Shown: piece after piece, positions 22,468 to 35,039 of the stretch
Layout of the letters: the number at the start of each line of letters is the position of its first letter
How positions within the stretch are numbered: position 1 is the stretch's first letter
Source: Sabellastarte sp. h YS-2021
Lineage: Eukaryota; Annelida; Polychaeta; Sabellida; Sabellidae
Assembly: GCA_964017235.1 (NCBI GenBank)
Contig: OZ024929.1
Location: 164,037,609-164,101,608, forward strand
DNA length: 64,000 nt
Direction: 5' to 3'
Position numbers and translations under genes: made by a program
The notes under the pieces: model-generated
What the model was told of the DNA's origin: nothing
The model's database searches: none
What the model saw: the letters and a program-made list of their open reading frames with translations, nothing else

Positions 22468-24640
22468 CCTAAGTTGTGGTAGCTTTGCTTTCTCTGAGAG
22501 AATTCACGCTCATTAAATAGAAGCCACTAATATTCGTTATAGGATGTATTATGTTAAAAATTGGCAAAAAGTGAGCATGGATAAACAAGCTATAAGGGCG
22601 CAGACATTTTATTTAGTCAAAAAATTACTGAAGTTGAATATCGAGGGAGGGTGCGTTATATTTTCCGGAATTCCAAAAACATGTGCGTCGAGGTGCGGTG
22701 TTTAAATAGAGGTGCGGTAAAATGGTGCGGCGAGGTGTGGTGTTAAAATATGAGGTGTGGTCATTAGTATTCATGAGAATATATGAGGACACAGATTTCC
22801 CCTGGGATTTCCTTACAATAATTTATAAAATGGAAGCATAGACAAATACTTTAAACTCGAGAACTCATGGCCATAGCACCCAAGTCATTAATATTCATGA
22901 GAAGATATGATGACACAGATTTCCCCTGGCATTTCCTTGCAATATTTTATAAAATGGAAGCCAAAGTGTGACAGACCATTTAGCACCACCCCCATGCTGT
23001 TAAGAGCCAATCAGCATAGATGTGCTATTCCAGAAAAAATTCCAATATATATCATAATGGATATAATTACAATATTTCACATTTAAAGGAGTGAATACAT
23101 ATGAAAGTAGGGATTGTTGTAAAACTGTATCATTTATAACATATATTTGATATTCTCAATTGAGATGGAATAATGCAAACTCTAAATTTCCAAATTACAT
23201 AACCCTAAAATAGGCTGCTATACTCAGGGGTTATGAAAGATGTGTAGGATTTTAAGCCCCACCCCATACTTTCATGAGCCAATCAGCATGGAGGTGCGGT
23301 ATGAGGTACTATTCCGGAAAAAAATCCAATTCCAATTCCAGGTTTTATAATGTACCGGAGGGGTGTAATGTTGGTGCGTCACAGACATATTTGTAAAACG
23401 GCTGGACAAAACTACAAATGTGAGTGTCTTGTTTTAAAATATTGATGCTGTTTGTAAATAATGATGGCTTTTGCATAGACTATTTGAAGATCAAACAATT
23501 CTTAATTTAAATGGATACTATTATATATATATTTTTAGAGTGTATACTGTACTGTTAATAATTAAAATAGCTTATCATGCAAAAGCAGTATTCAGTGGCT
23601 AGGATTTTTTATTTGGTACGCCCCAACTTTTTATTATGTTGTTTTTTTGTGAAATTTGTTTAGTGACGGAGGGATTTTTTGAGTCTGTATGAAATGTTGA
23701 GGTAGGTAACCTGACTTTGAACAATATGCTTCATAGAAAGTTGTGTAGATGCCACAGCAAATTTTACGTCTCATTAGTGATTCTTCTAGCAAAATACCAC
23801 TTCTGGCTTATACATAAACTACACCCCGGAATTAGATCTTTTAATTTGGAAAACTTATATTGACATCTGAACTAATTACTCAGTAAATTTGACAAATTAG
23901 AATAAAAGTAATGTTACACAGAATTTGACCATCAGTGGTGTTTTCTTGTCATCATAGTAATTTTCATGCAATAATGATTATTTTAACTGGACATATGGTT
24001 AATGCTTTATGCTACTTTACCATGATGACTTAAAAAAAATCAGATTTAGATTAATTTTAGGAATAGTAATTTAAAATTATTTTGGAAAATATTATTATAT
24101 CATTGAGTTAAATAGCTAAAATGTTGCAAAATGTGTGTGACCAAATATTAATATTTTGTAATAACACATAAGGTTGGGTACAGTTTATATGTCTCATGGA
24201 TGAGCTTCAAGAATATAAATGGCAGAGGTGCACCTGTTTCCTTGGGCATAAATATGTGGTACAATAACTGCACCATAAATATTTTAATTTACAAACACTT
24301 TTATTAAATAATTTTAATGCTTTGGTACAGGTTTGCATTAGGATATATTTCTTTAATGTAAATATCTTTTAGGAAGACCACAGGTGCCTGCATCATATGC
24401 TGAAACACAGTTACTCAAACTTCCAGCAAAGTGATGGTCTCCACTGCGTCCTACAGACTTGTGAATGTACTGAGCTGGTGATATTAATGCTGGACCTTAC
24501 TTGGATTAAATAAATTGTTTTTCAGTTTATAATTTAAAATATTATGTACCTTACAGATAGACATAATGAAACCTGATAACACACGTTTTAATTATACATA
24601 TTTACTGAGTTATTATGTTTAACTGAAACAAAAGACACTT
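22468..24640. other. intergenic region upstream of PIGW
   Basis: It contains two diverged direct copies of about 80 bp (22765-22845 and 22888-22970, with ATTCATGAGA and CACAGATTTCCCCTGG), GTGCGG-rich stretches near 22690-22745, and a possible spliced non-coding transcript on the plus strand (see findings). The PIGW promoter should be in the first few hundred bases, but I recognise no core element. Confidence 0.4.
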
Positions 24641-25560
24641 CTTTTCTAATCTAATCTAATCTAATGTGGACTTTTATAGCGCTTAATCACCATCACTGAT
24701 GGACTCTAAGGCGCAACTGAATGTAAAGCAAAAGGCGGTTGACATTAATCCGAGGACATAGCCAGGTCATACCAAGGAGACACAGGGTGACAGGAGAGGC
24801 TATGGGGGATATGCATTTGCAAAGAGGTATGTTTTAAGCTTCTTTCTGAAGGAGGCAACTGATGCTGCACTGTGCACATCATGAGGGAGTTCATTCCAGA
24901 TCTTAGGAGCATCAAAGGCAAAGCTGTGATCAAAATGTTTGACTGACTTGAAGACTGATGAGCGGAAAGGAGGAACAGTGAGGTATTGTTGATCTGGGTT
25001 ACTACGCCTGTTACTATAGAAACAACTGCTGAGTGACAAGAATGGTTGAAAATAGGAAGGAGAACCACTATGTAAAAATTTATAAACTAGTGTTGCAGTT
25101 TTGAACATACATCTATACTTAACGGTGAGCCAGTGGAGTTGCTTCAGAATGGGTGCAACATGAGCATACTTTCTATGATTTGTAACAATCCGAGCGAGGG
25201 TATTCTGAATACTTTGCAATTTGTGCTGATTGAAACATGAACATCACAAACCCCTAAACAGAGAGATGCAGTAGTCTAGACGACTACTAACCAAGGCATT
25301 TGCAGCAAGGACTGCCACTTCTGGAGTAAGATACTGTCTTATTCTACGAAGGTTGCGCATCTGAGGAAAGCATGCTTTGCAAGTCCTCTTGACATGTTCA
25401 GAGAAGGAGAATTCCACATCAAACCACACACCTAGATTTCTGACCGAGTCAACCGGATGAAGAAGGCTACCAGGAATACTAACAGGAAAATGGGAGGAAA
25501 TCTTCCAACGCTGAGCCTTAGAGCTGAAGACAATAAATTCAGTTCTTTTATCTTTCGTTT
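24640..25560 (-). pseudogene. LINE fragment, C-terminal part of reverse transcriptase ORF
   Basis: On the minus strand the frames give EFIVFSSKAQRWKI, then VRNLGVWFDVEFSFSEHVKR, LVSSRLDYCISLF, and after a frameshift near 25240 LQSIQNTLARIVTN, LKQLHWLTVKYRCMFK, FAFDAPKIWNELP and FRKKLKTYLF. This is the palm-end/thumb and C-terminal region typical of CR1/L2/Jockey LINE ORF2 proteins. The 3' end shows AGCGCTATAAAAGTCC followed by a (TTAGA)n tail at 24640-24665. It is 5'-truncated, frameshifted and inactive. Confidence 0.85.
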
Positions 25561-27050
25561 TAATTAAGCCATTTAATTATTTGTATTGTAGAACCTAAAA
25601 ATAATACATTTGCTTTGATTTTTCTAAAATGGATGGCAAATTCTATATACTTACTCAGAACTGACACTTTCAATAGAGCCTGTAGGTGTTTCTAATGAGT
25701 GCAATTGCTAATAACTTTTTATGCCATATTTTAAAGTTTGCAGATTTTGAAAAAATATATTAAAATTTGACGATTCACAATTAGTATAAGCAGCTACACC
25801 TTGTTTGTAATGATAAGAAAGATGAAGGTATAATATACACTAGGGAATTCTGGAAAACCTGATCTCATCCAAACGTCAGATGAAATAGTGTGTTTTTATA
25901 AAGAGGAATACAAGGATGAAAAAAAAAACTGATAGTGGGAATTAAAGGTGTACATTCCGAATAAAAGTGATGCACAAAGCTGAATGTTTAAAGGACAATC
26001 TTAAGTTTAAATTTGAGGCTGATTTAGCAAGACATTGTTTCATGGATTTCAATTCAAATTAGGTACCTGAATTTCATCTGTTGCTTGAATTATTTTTATT
26101 CCTCTATTAACTACAAGAGTATCCAAGATAAATTGGTTTACCATAATTTCCTTTCTTCTTTTACACCGAAAAAGTATAAACACAAAGTTGTGCTTTTAAA
26201 AGGAGGCAACAGGTTATAAAACAGATGGGGATACAATAAATTAGAGGGAATTATATTAAGAATAAAATTTATTGCACGAAAATACTATTTATTTAAAAAA
26301 ATAAACTGTTAAATTTTTACATTGTACAGTAATGTTTTTTGCAAGAAAAAGCCTGACTGTTACTGGTATGACCTTAAAGTCTATTTGGAAATTTAGATTA
26401 AATGTGTCATGTCAAGTTTAAGTCTTTGTAACATGTATTACAGTATAAACCAAATTAATGTGTGGGTTTGAATGAGTCTTCATACAGCACAGAAAATAAG
26501 GGTAATAAATCACTGGACAGTAGCATCACTACAAAGAGAGGTTAAAAGGTTCAGTCCTTTATCAGCAGTTCAAGCATGTGCTGGTTATTTTGTAATCTCT
26601 GTTTTAAATGCTGAAATAATAACATTTGTACAGACTGTATTTTAGTTTTCATAAAATATCAACAAGTCATGCAACTTGTTACAGCCTTGACTTTTTAGAG
26701 TTCTTGTCCTGATTTTGAATCTTTTTATAAAAAAGGTTTTTGAATCAAACACGTATATATGTATAGAACCTTGTTCCATTGTATGATATGAACTGCATAT
26801 ATTAATGTTACAAGTGGTTCTTCAAATAAAATAATTGTTAAGATTAGAGTTCAGTGGCTACTGGTACTCAACTATAGCTAGGGTTAATGAGTGATCCTTG
26901 ACACTCCTCCTAGTTTTTCTCTGTGCAGTGAAAAAGTCAGCTAACATCAGCAGTTGGGCAGTAAACCTTAGAATTAGCTTTCATATTTACCTGCACATTT
27001 TTCATTTTTAAGCATGCTTGGTAACAATCTTTAAACATCCCTCGACTTTC
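25561..27050. other. no gene seen
   Basis: AT-rich intergenic sequence; I see no coding region, RNA gene or clear element boundary. Confidence 0.4.
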
Positions 27051-27054
27051 CCTT

Positions 27055-27125
27055 TTTGATTTCAAGCGCATTAGAGGATGTTGCATCAATTTTGCGCTAT
27101 ATAAATGTTTCTATTCTATTCTATG
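27055..27125 (+). mobile_element. LINE or SINE 3' end with ATTCT tail
   Basis: GCGCTATATAAATG followed by a (TTCTA)n-like tail is the usual 3' terminus of CR1/L2-type LINEs or SINEs that share their tails. Only about 70 bp is recognisable. Confidence 0.45.
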
Positions 27126-27558
27126 TATTGTAATGTGGACAATTGTGAATAAAATGACCAAAATATCTTGGGGAAACAAGGCATCTATGGATTAAAAAAC
27201 AAACCAAATCCAGAAAGAACTTAAAGAGCACAAATTCTTTACCAGAGTGTATTTACAAAGATTCTGATTTTTTTGTATCCAGAATATGATCTTGAACTTA
27301 ACCAAAACTTAATCACTTCTTCTTTTGACCCAGCCCTGCCCACAGCAAAACATTTTAAAAGATCTGATCATTATTTTTGGAGTTATTGCAAAATACAGAC
27401 AAACAGACACACGAATGCACTCCAAAATTAATTACCAGGGACCAGCATTTAGGAAACAGTCTCAATTTATTCCTGCATTATAAAACAACGAAATAGGGAA
27501 TAATGACAGTGGTTGAAAGCAAGACTGCTCGATCTTGATTGACTCAATCTAAAAATTT

Positions 27559-27633
27559 CTTTGGTTATGTGGCAGGTGGCTTCAAAACAATACTTGCATA
27601 CACACACACAAGCCACCTGCCACATAACCAAAG
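27559..27633. repeat. 24-bp perfect inverted repeat
   Basis: The arms 27559-27582 and 27610-27633 are perfect reverse complements, with core GGTTATGTGGCAGGTGGC. They flank a 27-nt loop containing a short CA run. A small foldback; no gene context. Confidence 0.85.
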
Positions 27634-27709
27634 TTAGAAACACATGGACATGTACTTTATTTTGTTTTATTTCATAATTAACAAGATACAATCAGGGAGA
27701 GCATTTTAC

Positions 27710-28950
27710 TCGATGTGACCAGTCTCGCAAGTGTTATAAAGTATTTCAAGAAAACAATAAAATAAAACCAAACATGTAAATTAATTTTCAGTGGATTTCT
27801 GAAGTCCCACTGAGGAACACATGCATACCTGAATACACATCCAGACACTGAATAAATATTTTGTGGGTATTTTGTGAGTTAACCATAGTGTGGCTCACTC
27901 TCTAGCTGACATTATTATAAATGTTAATAGATAAAATGGAGACAAAGTGTACCAGAAACCACTGGGCACACACGTCCACCATGGTGGCATTTCCAAAAGT
28001 TTTGGAGGTTTATTGGTATCCAGAATATTAACTGGATCTTTCCTAAAATACAATCACTTTTTCCTATGGCTAACCTTTTCCTACTAAAAATTTAACATCA
28101 AAATTTGTTCATTACTTTTGAAGAAATATCAAGTAGAAAGCCAAAGTCATTAAAATACATTGAAAATGGGAACATTGAAAATTCATGATTTTTTGCACCC
28201 AAAAATGATCCAGATCTTTCACAAAAATTAGTAACTTCTTCTTTTGGCCATGCAGGTCCTACCCTTAAAAAATTTATAAAGCTCTCTTCATTAGTTCTGG
28301 AGTAATGTAAATACCAAAAAAAAAAACAACAAAAAACAACAAAAAAAACCAGACAGCAGATAACCAAACAAGCACACAATAACATTAACTCCTGGTGAAG
28401 GTAAAAAATATAGGTTAAAAATCCCTTCCTGGTGAAAATCACTCAGGGTAAATTTTTGTGATGGACTGTCAAGGAATTAAAACAAAAAAGAAAACATAAA
28501 TAAACAAGATGCAAACAGAGAGAGCAAGACACTCGACTCCATGCGACTCTCAAGTGATATAAAGTATTGTAAGGAAGACAATAAAATAAAACCAAACATG
28601 TAAATTAATGTTCATAGAAATATCAAATAGAAAGCTAAAGTCATTAAAAATAAAATGGGACCTCTGAAAATTCATGATTTTTTTATATCCATAATAAGAT
28701 CCAGATCTTTCTTTTAGTAACCCACAAATTTTTAAATAAAGATCTGTTCATTGATTATGGAGTAATTTAAACACACACACACCCCACACACAAAATCCAA
28801 AACAATTAGCACACAAAAACATAAATTGCTGGTGGAGGTAAAAATATTGCTTAAAGGTCACTTCTTGGTGAAAAAGGTAATTTTCTGTGATGAACCATCA
28901 AAGAATTGAAAGAAAAAAGAGAAAATAAAAGCAGAAATAATAATTTAATA
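27710..28950. repeat. diverged direct duplication, about 830-bp offset
   Basis: ACAATAAAATAAAACCAAAC recurs at 27753 and 28579 with similar flanks. Stretches mentioning AGATCCAGATCTTTC and CTTCTTTTGGC(C) recur through 28030-28740. A 30-bp A-rich run with C interruptions lies at 28315-28350. No gene. Confidence 0.5.
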
Positions 28951-29147
28951 AAAATGATGAATATACCACCCCCCACCCACCCCCTCTCTTTATTATCTTT
29001 TTGTCAATTTCAAGACATTAAATGAGAAGAAATATTTTTACTTAAAGACAGCAAGTATCACAAGCTACGTTTGTGACCTCATAATAACAATTGCATTGTG
29101 ACATCACTGAGTAATGACATCATCAGAAAGCAAAATATTGTTTTTTT
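28946..29147 (+). repeat. dispersed duplicate, copy 1 (about 200 bp)
   Basis: The sequence from AAAAATGATGAATA through CATCATCAGAAAGCAAAATA is repeated at 32737-32935 with few changes and in the same orientation. The intervening 3.6 kb holds repeat-bearing elements. Confidence 0.8.
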
Positions 29148-29365
29148 ACGTATATGATGAAGAGAAGCAGTTTCACTGTGTATTCCCAATTAAAAACTAG
29201 AAATAGGACGCCCTGTTGATAGTAGCTGCGACATATAAATAGAAAGAGGATAGCATAGAAGAACATACATTATCATGTGTAATGTCCACCCCATGAACCT
29301 TTTGGCAAAATTGTACAGTAGTGTTACAAGACCCTGTTTCATTTGTAAAATATATCAATGATGCT

Positions 29366-31092
29366 TAAAGGGCAACTGCAACCAAATTTACCAAGTATAT
29401 TTTTCAGATGAAAAACACAGAGTGTTATTCATACAACACTACTGACCTAAATAATCAAGCCAGAATACACCCAGTTGTGTATTATCAGTACTTTTATCTG
29501 TTGAAATGTATGTTTCTGCTACAGGCCGGGAGAAATTAGGTCAGGTTACTACTTCTGTGCACACGTCATCAACAGAAGATGTACTGGCTTTTCTGTTGTT
29601 TATGTATGCAGAGATCAGTTGATTTGTCAGTGTATTCTCTTGATTTTACATTTATTTGGAACTCTTTTGGTATACTTAAAGAGCCATTGCAACCCAAAAA
29701 ACTATTTTCTCAGTATTTGGAGTTCTGGATAAACCAATTGAGGAAAAATACAGATGTATACTGCATACATAGAGTTTGTAACATGGTGCAGGGGATATCT
29801 AGGGAAAAAACAGTCCATCTCCCTTCTTGTGTTACAGCTATCATTAGGGAAAAATTTAATTCTCCTGACTTTCTTGGATTCAAATATTCACAAACATGAA
29901 AACTTCAAATTGACAGTTTTACATGGACACGTGTTTTATTATACATTAACATTGTGTTGGTGATATAAACCAAAGGTTTTTTTACATAAACAAAAACGAA
30001 TTAGCTGTGAGATGTTTTCTTTTCATGATATTCATTGTTACAATAGTTTTCATAAATCTAAAGTGACTGACTGTTTTAATCAATTGTGAGATCATTGCTT
30101 GTATAGCTTTTATGCTCCACATTGCAAAGACTAGTCTGTGTGGCTATCAGTCAATTACAATTCATCTTCCTGCTGCTTTTTAACTGCTATGACTTATTTA
30201 ATAATTTTATTTCTTTAAAACTTTTTTAATGAATAAAGACACATGCATATGTGAAGCCCAATCCATGAAATTGTCCATTTTGTGAGCCTTAGTCAAATAA
30301 GACATGTAAAAATCCCATGAAAATATGCCAAAAAATAAAAATTACAGTGAATTGTGAATAATAAACACTGAAGACACTGTTCTAATACTGTTCATATGCA
30401 ATAAATATATGCTTTAATGTATAGCTGATGCTTGAGTTAAAAAGAGACATGTTTTCTTTAAATTAATAAAATGCCTAATTGTATGAATTATGTCTGTTTA
30501 TTGCAAATCTAGAACTATGATTATCAACTTCTGTGGTAAAATAGGATTTTTTTTTTTGCATAAACGTTTGAATGTAAAGTGTAAGTTCATGTTCACAGTA
30601 ACAGTGACGCAATATAATACTTTTATGCATGAAACTTTCTTTTTTCATACATGGTACTGCCTATTTATGGATGGGCAAGCAAAAACTGGACATATTGGCT
30701 ATTTGCATTCATTATATGACTTTAAAATGGCTGCAAAAACTGGTCCGTATATTGCAGATGCTGAACATAAAGATAATTCCAAATAATGATGCTATAAATG
30801 CTTTGTAATTTAAGAAAACACAAGGCTTTTAGACTCCAAAATACTACACACACACACTGTTTTTATACTGATGAATGAATACAGGAGATGAGTTGTGTTC
30901 ATGTGATGACATGTGTACACGTGATCTAGAGGTTAAATGATCTGTGAGGCAGATTTCTGCAGGAAAGCTAAACAAAAGCATTTTTTGTGGCTTTCCCAGT
31001 GGTTGTGTGTATATTTATCTACTGGATTGGGTACTATGTGTTTGATGTACTTATACTGAGAAAATAGCTTTTTGGTTGCAGTGGCCCTTTAA
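29366..31092. mobile_element. inverted-end element(s), ends TTAAAGGGC(A/C)ACTGCAACC
   Basis: A terminal motif near 29366 and again near 29669 (CTTAAAGAGCCATTGCAACC) faces its reverse complement at 31070-31092 (GGTTGCAGTGGCCCTTTAA). Complementarity continues inward over ACTATTTTCTCAGTAT at 29701. That gives a unit of about 1.4 kb with an older partial copy on its left. No transposase was recognised. Confidence 0.5.
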
Positions 31093-31119
31093 ATATTTAT
31101 TAGTGTACATGTAAATTAT

Positions 31120-32150
31120 TTCAGCTTCATGCCTTTTTGCATTGGTTGGGTCGAAAATTTTGACGAAATCACTCTATCTTGCACGGTGAAGAAGATAGAA
31201 GCAAATTTCTGTTTTTCTATTTTTGGGAAAAGGAAAATTTTTTGAAAATAAATAACCCTATTTTGCACGGTTAAGGCCAATTTGTGGTTTTGCATTTTGG
31301 GCAAAAATTCGAAAATTCAAAATAGCCGCCATATGTGGGGAGGGGAAAATTTTTTGAAAATTGCCAAGAGTACATTACTTAGATACCCTGTGGGTCGAAA
31401 ATTTTGATGAAATCGCTTTATCTTGCATGGTTAAGGAGATAGAATCAAATTTGTGTTTTGCCATTTTTGGCAAAAATTTGAAAATTCAAAATGCCCGCCA
31501 TTTTTGGGGAGGGGAAAATTTTTTGAAAATTGCAAAGATTACATTCCTTAGATACCCTGTGGGTTGACAATTTCGACGAAGTCGCTCTATCTCGCACGGT
31601 TAAGGAGATAGAAGCAATTTTGTGTTTTGCCATTTTTGTGAAAAATTCGAAAATTCAAAATGGCCGCCATTTTTGGGGAGGGGAAAATTTTTTGGAAATT
31701 GCCAAGAGTACATTGGTCAGATACCCTGTTGTTTGATAATTTCGACGAAATCGCTCTATCTCGCACGGTTAAGGAGATAGAAGCAAATTTGTGTTTTGCC
31801 ATTTTTGGCAAAAATTCAAAATGGCCGCCATTTTTGGGGAGGGGAAAATTTTTTGAAAATTGCAACGATTACATTCCGCAGATATCCTATAGGTTGAAAA
31901 TTTCGACGAAATCGCTCTATCCCGCACGGTTAAGGAGATAGAAGCAAATTTGTGTTTTTCCATTTTTGGGAAAAATTCGAAAATTCAAAATGGCCGCCAT
32001 TTTTCGGGAGGGGAAAATTTTTTATAAATTGCCAAGCATACAATACTCAGATACCCTGTGGGTTGAAAATTTCGACGAAATCGCTCTATCTCGCACGGTT
32101 TAGGAGATATGAGCATATTTGCCTTTTTCAGTATTCAAAATAGCCAATTA
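31120..32150. repeat. tandem array, unit about 161-169 bp (family R165), 6 units
   Basis: The landmark GAAATCGCTCTATC falls near 31165, 31409, 31578, 31747, 31908 and 32077. Units contain CGCACGGTTAAGGAGATAGA, AAAATGGCCGCCATTTTT and GATACCCTGTGGGT. The same family forms 60215-60500 and 62450-63560. Short open frames on both strands come from the repeat. Confidence 0.9.
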
Positions 32151-32735
32151 CTCATTTATTTAATTAATTACTCACTCATCCATGAAGCAATTCCCCCCAA
32201 AAGCAATCCCATACAACCTATTAACCCAATGAACCTCCATACCAAATTTCAGAAAGCTAGGCTTAATAGCATTCCTTAAAATGTCTGGAAACCAAAGAGA
32301 TACTCAAAAGTAGCAAAGTAGCTATTACTCAGTTAGCTATAGAGCTATCATCACCAAAAGCAATCCCATACAAGCTATTAACCCAATAAACCTGCATGCC
32401 AAATTTGGTAAAGATAGGATAAGAACTGTTGCCTAAAATGTCTGGAAACCAAGTGGGACGCCCGACGCCGGACACCAGATGGCGGAAAAAGCAAAAATAA
32501 TATGTCCACCCCCCAATGGGGTTGACATAATAAGAAAAACTCTCTCCTGACTTTAATTTTCAAACAAATTACACCAAATTTGAAAGAATCCGTCTGTACC
32601 CCATGAAATACCTGCCCACCAAATTTGAGATTGACTGATGTTATAGTTTTTGAGTTATAAGGGCAAAATGGTGCACAAACACAGACAGACAGACAGAAAC
32701 AAACTGATTACAATAACCCTCTCCTATCGTCGAGC
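32151..32735. mobile_element. single-copy tail of the R165-bearing element
   Basis: Two direct copies of a stretch around AAAAGCAATCCCATACAA (32199 and 32356) are followed by GACGCCCGACGCCGGACACC, then CAGACAGACAGACAG and an end near GTCGAGCGTTAAT (32724-32736). The order of array, tail and GC-rich end resembles the other array-bearing elements. Confidence 0.45.
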
Positions 32736-32736
32736 G

Positions 32737-32935
32737 TTAATAAAAATGATGAATACACCACCTCCCTCTTTCTTATCTTTATGTCAATTTCAAGACATAA
32801 ATTTAATGAGAAGAAATATTTTTACGTAAAAACAGCAAGTATCACAAGCTAGGTTTGTGACCTTACAATGACAAATGCATTGTGACATCATTAAGTAATG
32901 ACATCATCAGAAAGCAAAATATTGATTTTTTACAT
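32737..32935 (+). repeat. dispersed duplicate, copy 2
   Basis: This is the counterpart of 28946-29147. It starts directly after the end of the preceding element. Confidence 0.8.
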
Positions 32936-34146
32936 TTTTGATATCTGTCAAGTTGGACATCCCATCTTGGTTAAAGATTTTTGGAAAGTAAAATTTTAAA
33001 TGCTGTGTTTTAATTTTCTCTTTTCTTTTTTGAAAAACCTTTAAAAGACATTGCTAAAAAGCCTAAAAAAGAAAAATCTTTAAAAAAAGGCTAAAAGGTG
33101 TTTTGGTCCCCTACTGTGAGAGCAAAGCCATCAGAGACATGAGTTGTGCACTAGAATTTACTCATGCAGGTTTACCAAAATTGCTTGTGTATTAATCCAG
33201 TGAAAGAGAGAGCATTGATTGGAGAGCAAGAGAGGGAAATTAAAAATCAACAGGTGTTATCAATTTCATCAAAGTCTAGAGACAAAAAAAAGTGATCTGT
33301 AGAAGTGCAAGCTTTAGCGAGGTTCATGCTTAAAAATCTCTAGAATTGAGTGGTATTGAACCCCTACCATGTGATTACAAGTTCTACACATTACAGTCAA
33401 GGCCATAGAGGAATTCTTATTAGTCAAAAATTCACGAGGAAGAGATCCTGTAATATTGATTTTTTTTTTTACATACTTGACCAAGAGAAGTATGCAGAAT
33501 AAGAAAGGTTTATAGTGATACATGGCAAAGTAATAGTGATAACTTGCTTGCGATAGACCCATCCTATCAATCTGTAGAATAGGATGCATAGGAAATCTGT
33601 TTATTTCAGTAGACTTCCATTTGTAGGAATAATACAGGAAGTCTGATTTTTACAAGGCACCTTATAATTCTAGAAATATTTACAGCATGTAATTTTTGCA
33701 CTGACTTCCTTTTCCGGTTTGCAAAAGTCCTCGTGCATATTTATGACAAGTTAAAAGATAATAAAGGTAAATTTCTAAGTCTTTTTATTTGATGTGAAAC
33801 CTTTTGGGGGTACAGATGGTTCAATTGAATGTTTTAGATCGCTAGTTCCGTTGAATGTAATCAGAAAATTGGAGAACCCGCCAATAACGGTTAGAATGCA
33901 CACTACCTAACTTTGTTTACACTTGTCTTTCAAAGTCAGTTCGTACTGAGCATCAAGTGCAAACAAACCAAGGCCCCACTTTCTACCTTGACACTTCTAC
34001 TCTGAAACAAAATACACAGTCAGCTGACACAGAGCCTGTTCATGGGCACTGCTTGGTTGTTTATTCTATAATATGCACAAAGACATTGATAAACTCTGTA
34101 GTCTGTATACACCTAAAACAATAACCTGTCCAATGACGTTTTACAT
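32936..34146. other. no gene seen
   Basis: AT-rich; a local short repeat of AAAAGCCTAAAAA at 33050-33090. No coding region recognised. Confidence 0.4.
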
Positions 34147-34148
34147 GT

Positions 34149-34435
34149 ACACGGGTGGACACAAAGATAAACGGACATGAAGATAAACGGTTCTCAGAAT
34201 TTTTCAAATAAACATAGTCTAAGCAACAAACTTGCATGAACTAAGTGACAAAATATGCTTAAATTAAGCTTATCAAGACATTTGTTATATATTTGGTGAA
34301 ATTTAATTATTTAATTAAGCTTTTCAAGACATTTGTTATATATTTGGTGAAATTTAATTATTTAATCCACTAAGATAAGCCAAACTCTGAAGACTGTTTA
34401 TCTTTGTGTCCGTTTATCTTTGTGTCCACCCGTGT
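34149..34435. mobile_element. Tc1/mariner-like MITE, ends CACGGGTGGACACAAAGATA
   Basis: Perfect inverted ends of about 27 bp (34149-34175 and 34409-34435) are flanked by TA on both sides. The interior repeats GATAAACGG and contains two direct copies of about 50 bp (34266 and 34317, with AAGACATTTGTTATATATTT). No coding capacity. Confidence 0.85.
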
Positions 34436-34518
34436 ACTGCCTTGCTACCAATTATCGCCAGGTACCAAGTACCGCCAGACAAAATTCAGACATAACTTGT
34501 CAAAAAGTACCTTTCAAG

Positions 34519-35039
34519 TAAGGCTGCAAAAATGCGCCTCGATTACTCGTTTTGGAAGAACCGACTCAGACTCGGTGATGCGCTTGATTATCGCCCACGA
34601 AATAAACGTCATCATATTTTGACATATTACACCTTATAAAACTACTAAAATTCACACAGCAGGAAAGAATGTTGATATTTCATGGAATTTTGGAATAAAG
34701 AAACATTTACAATGCAAAACACAGGAAACTTTAACCATTTTTATATTGCGAGATTTCAGATGTCTTCGAAATGTCATTTTAAAATGCCGTCTTATAAAAG
34801 CATCATTACACACACGTTTAATGTTTGTAAATGCGTAAAAATAAAAACTGAAAACAAAAACACCTTATATAAGAAAAATATTTTAAATATATTCATCTAT
34901 TTAAATAAAAAAATCAAGTTTTGTAGTAGTTTTTACGCCTATCTTTAGTTGTTTTTGATTACCCGGTTCACTTTTCTTGACTCGAGTTTTCCACTGAATC
35001 GTTTCGTTTCCGAGTAACCGAAGAATCGTTGAAGCCCTA
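34519..35039. mobile_element. hAT-type MITE (521 bp)
   Basis: Exact 8-bp target duplication CTTTCAAG (34511-34518 and 35040-35047). The ends are TAAGGCTGC and GAAGCCCTA. The interior carries TTACTCG and GAATCGTTGAAG-type inverted motifs. No transposase. Confidence 0.88.

Noticed and set aside
31116-31963. Cluster of short open frames in several frames
   Set aside because: All come from the R165 tandem array; the same peptides recur at each unit and on both strands.
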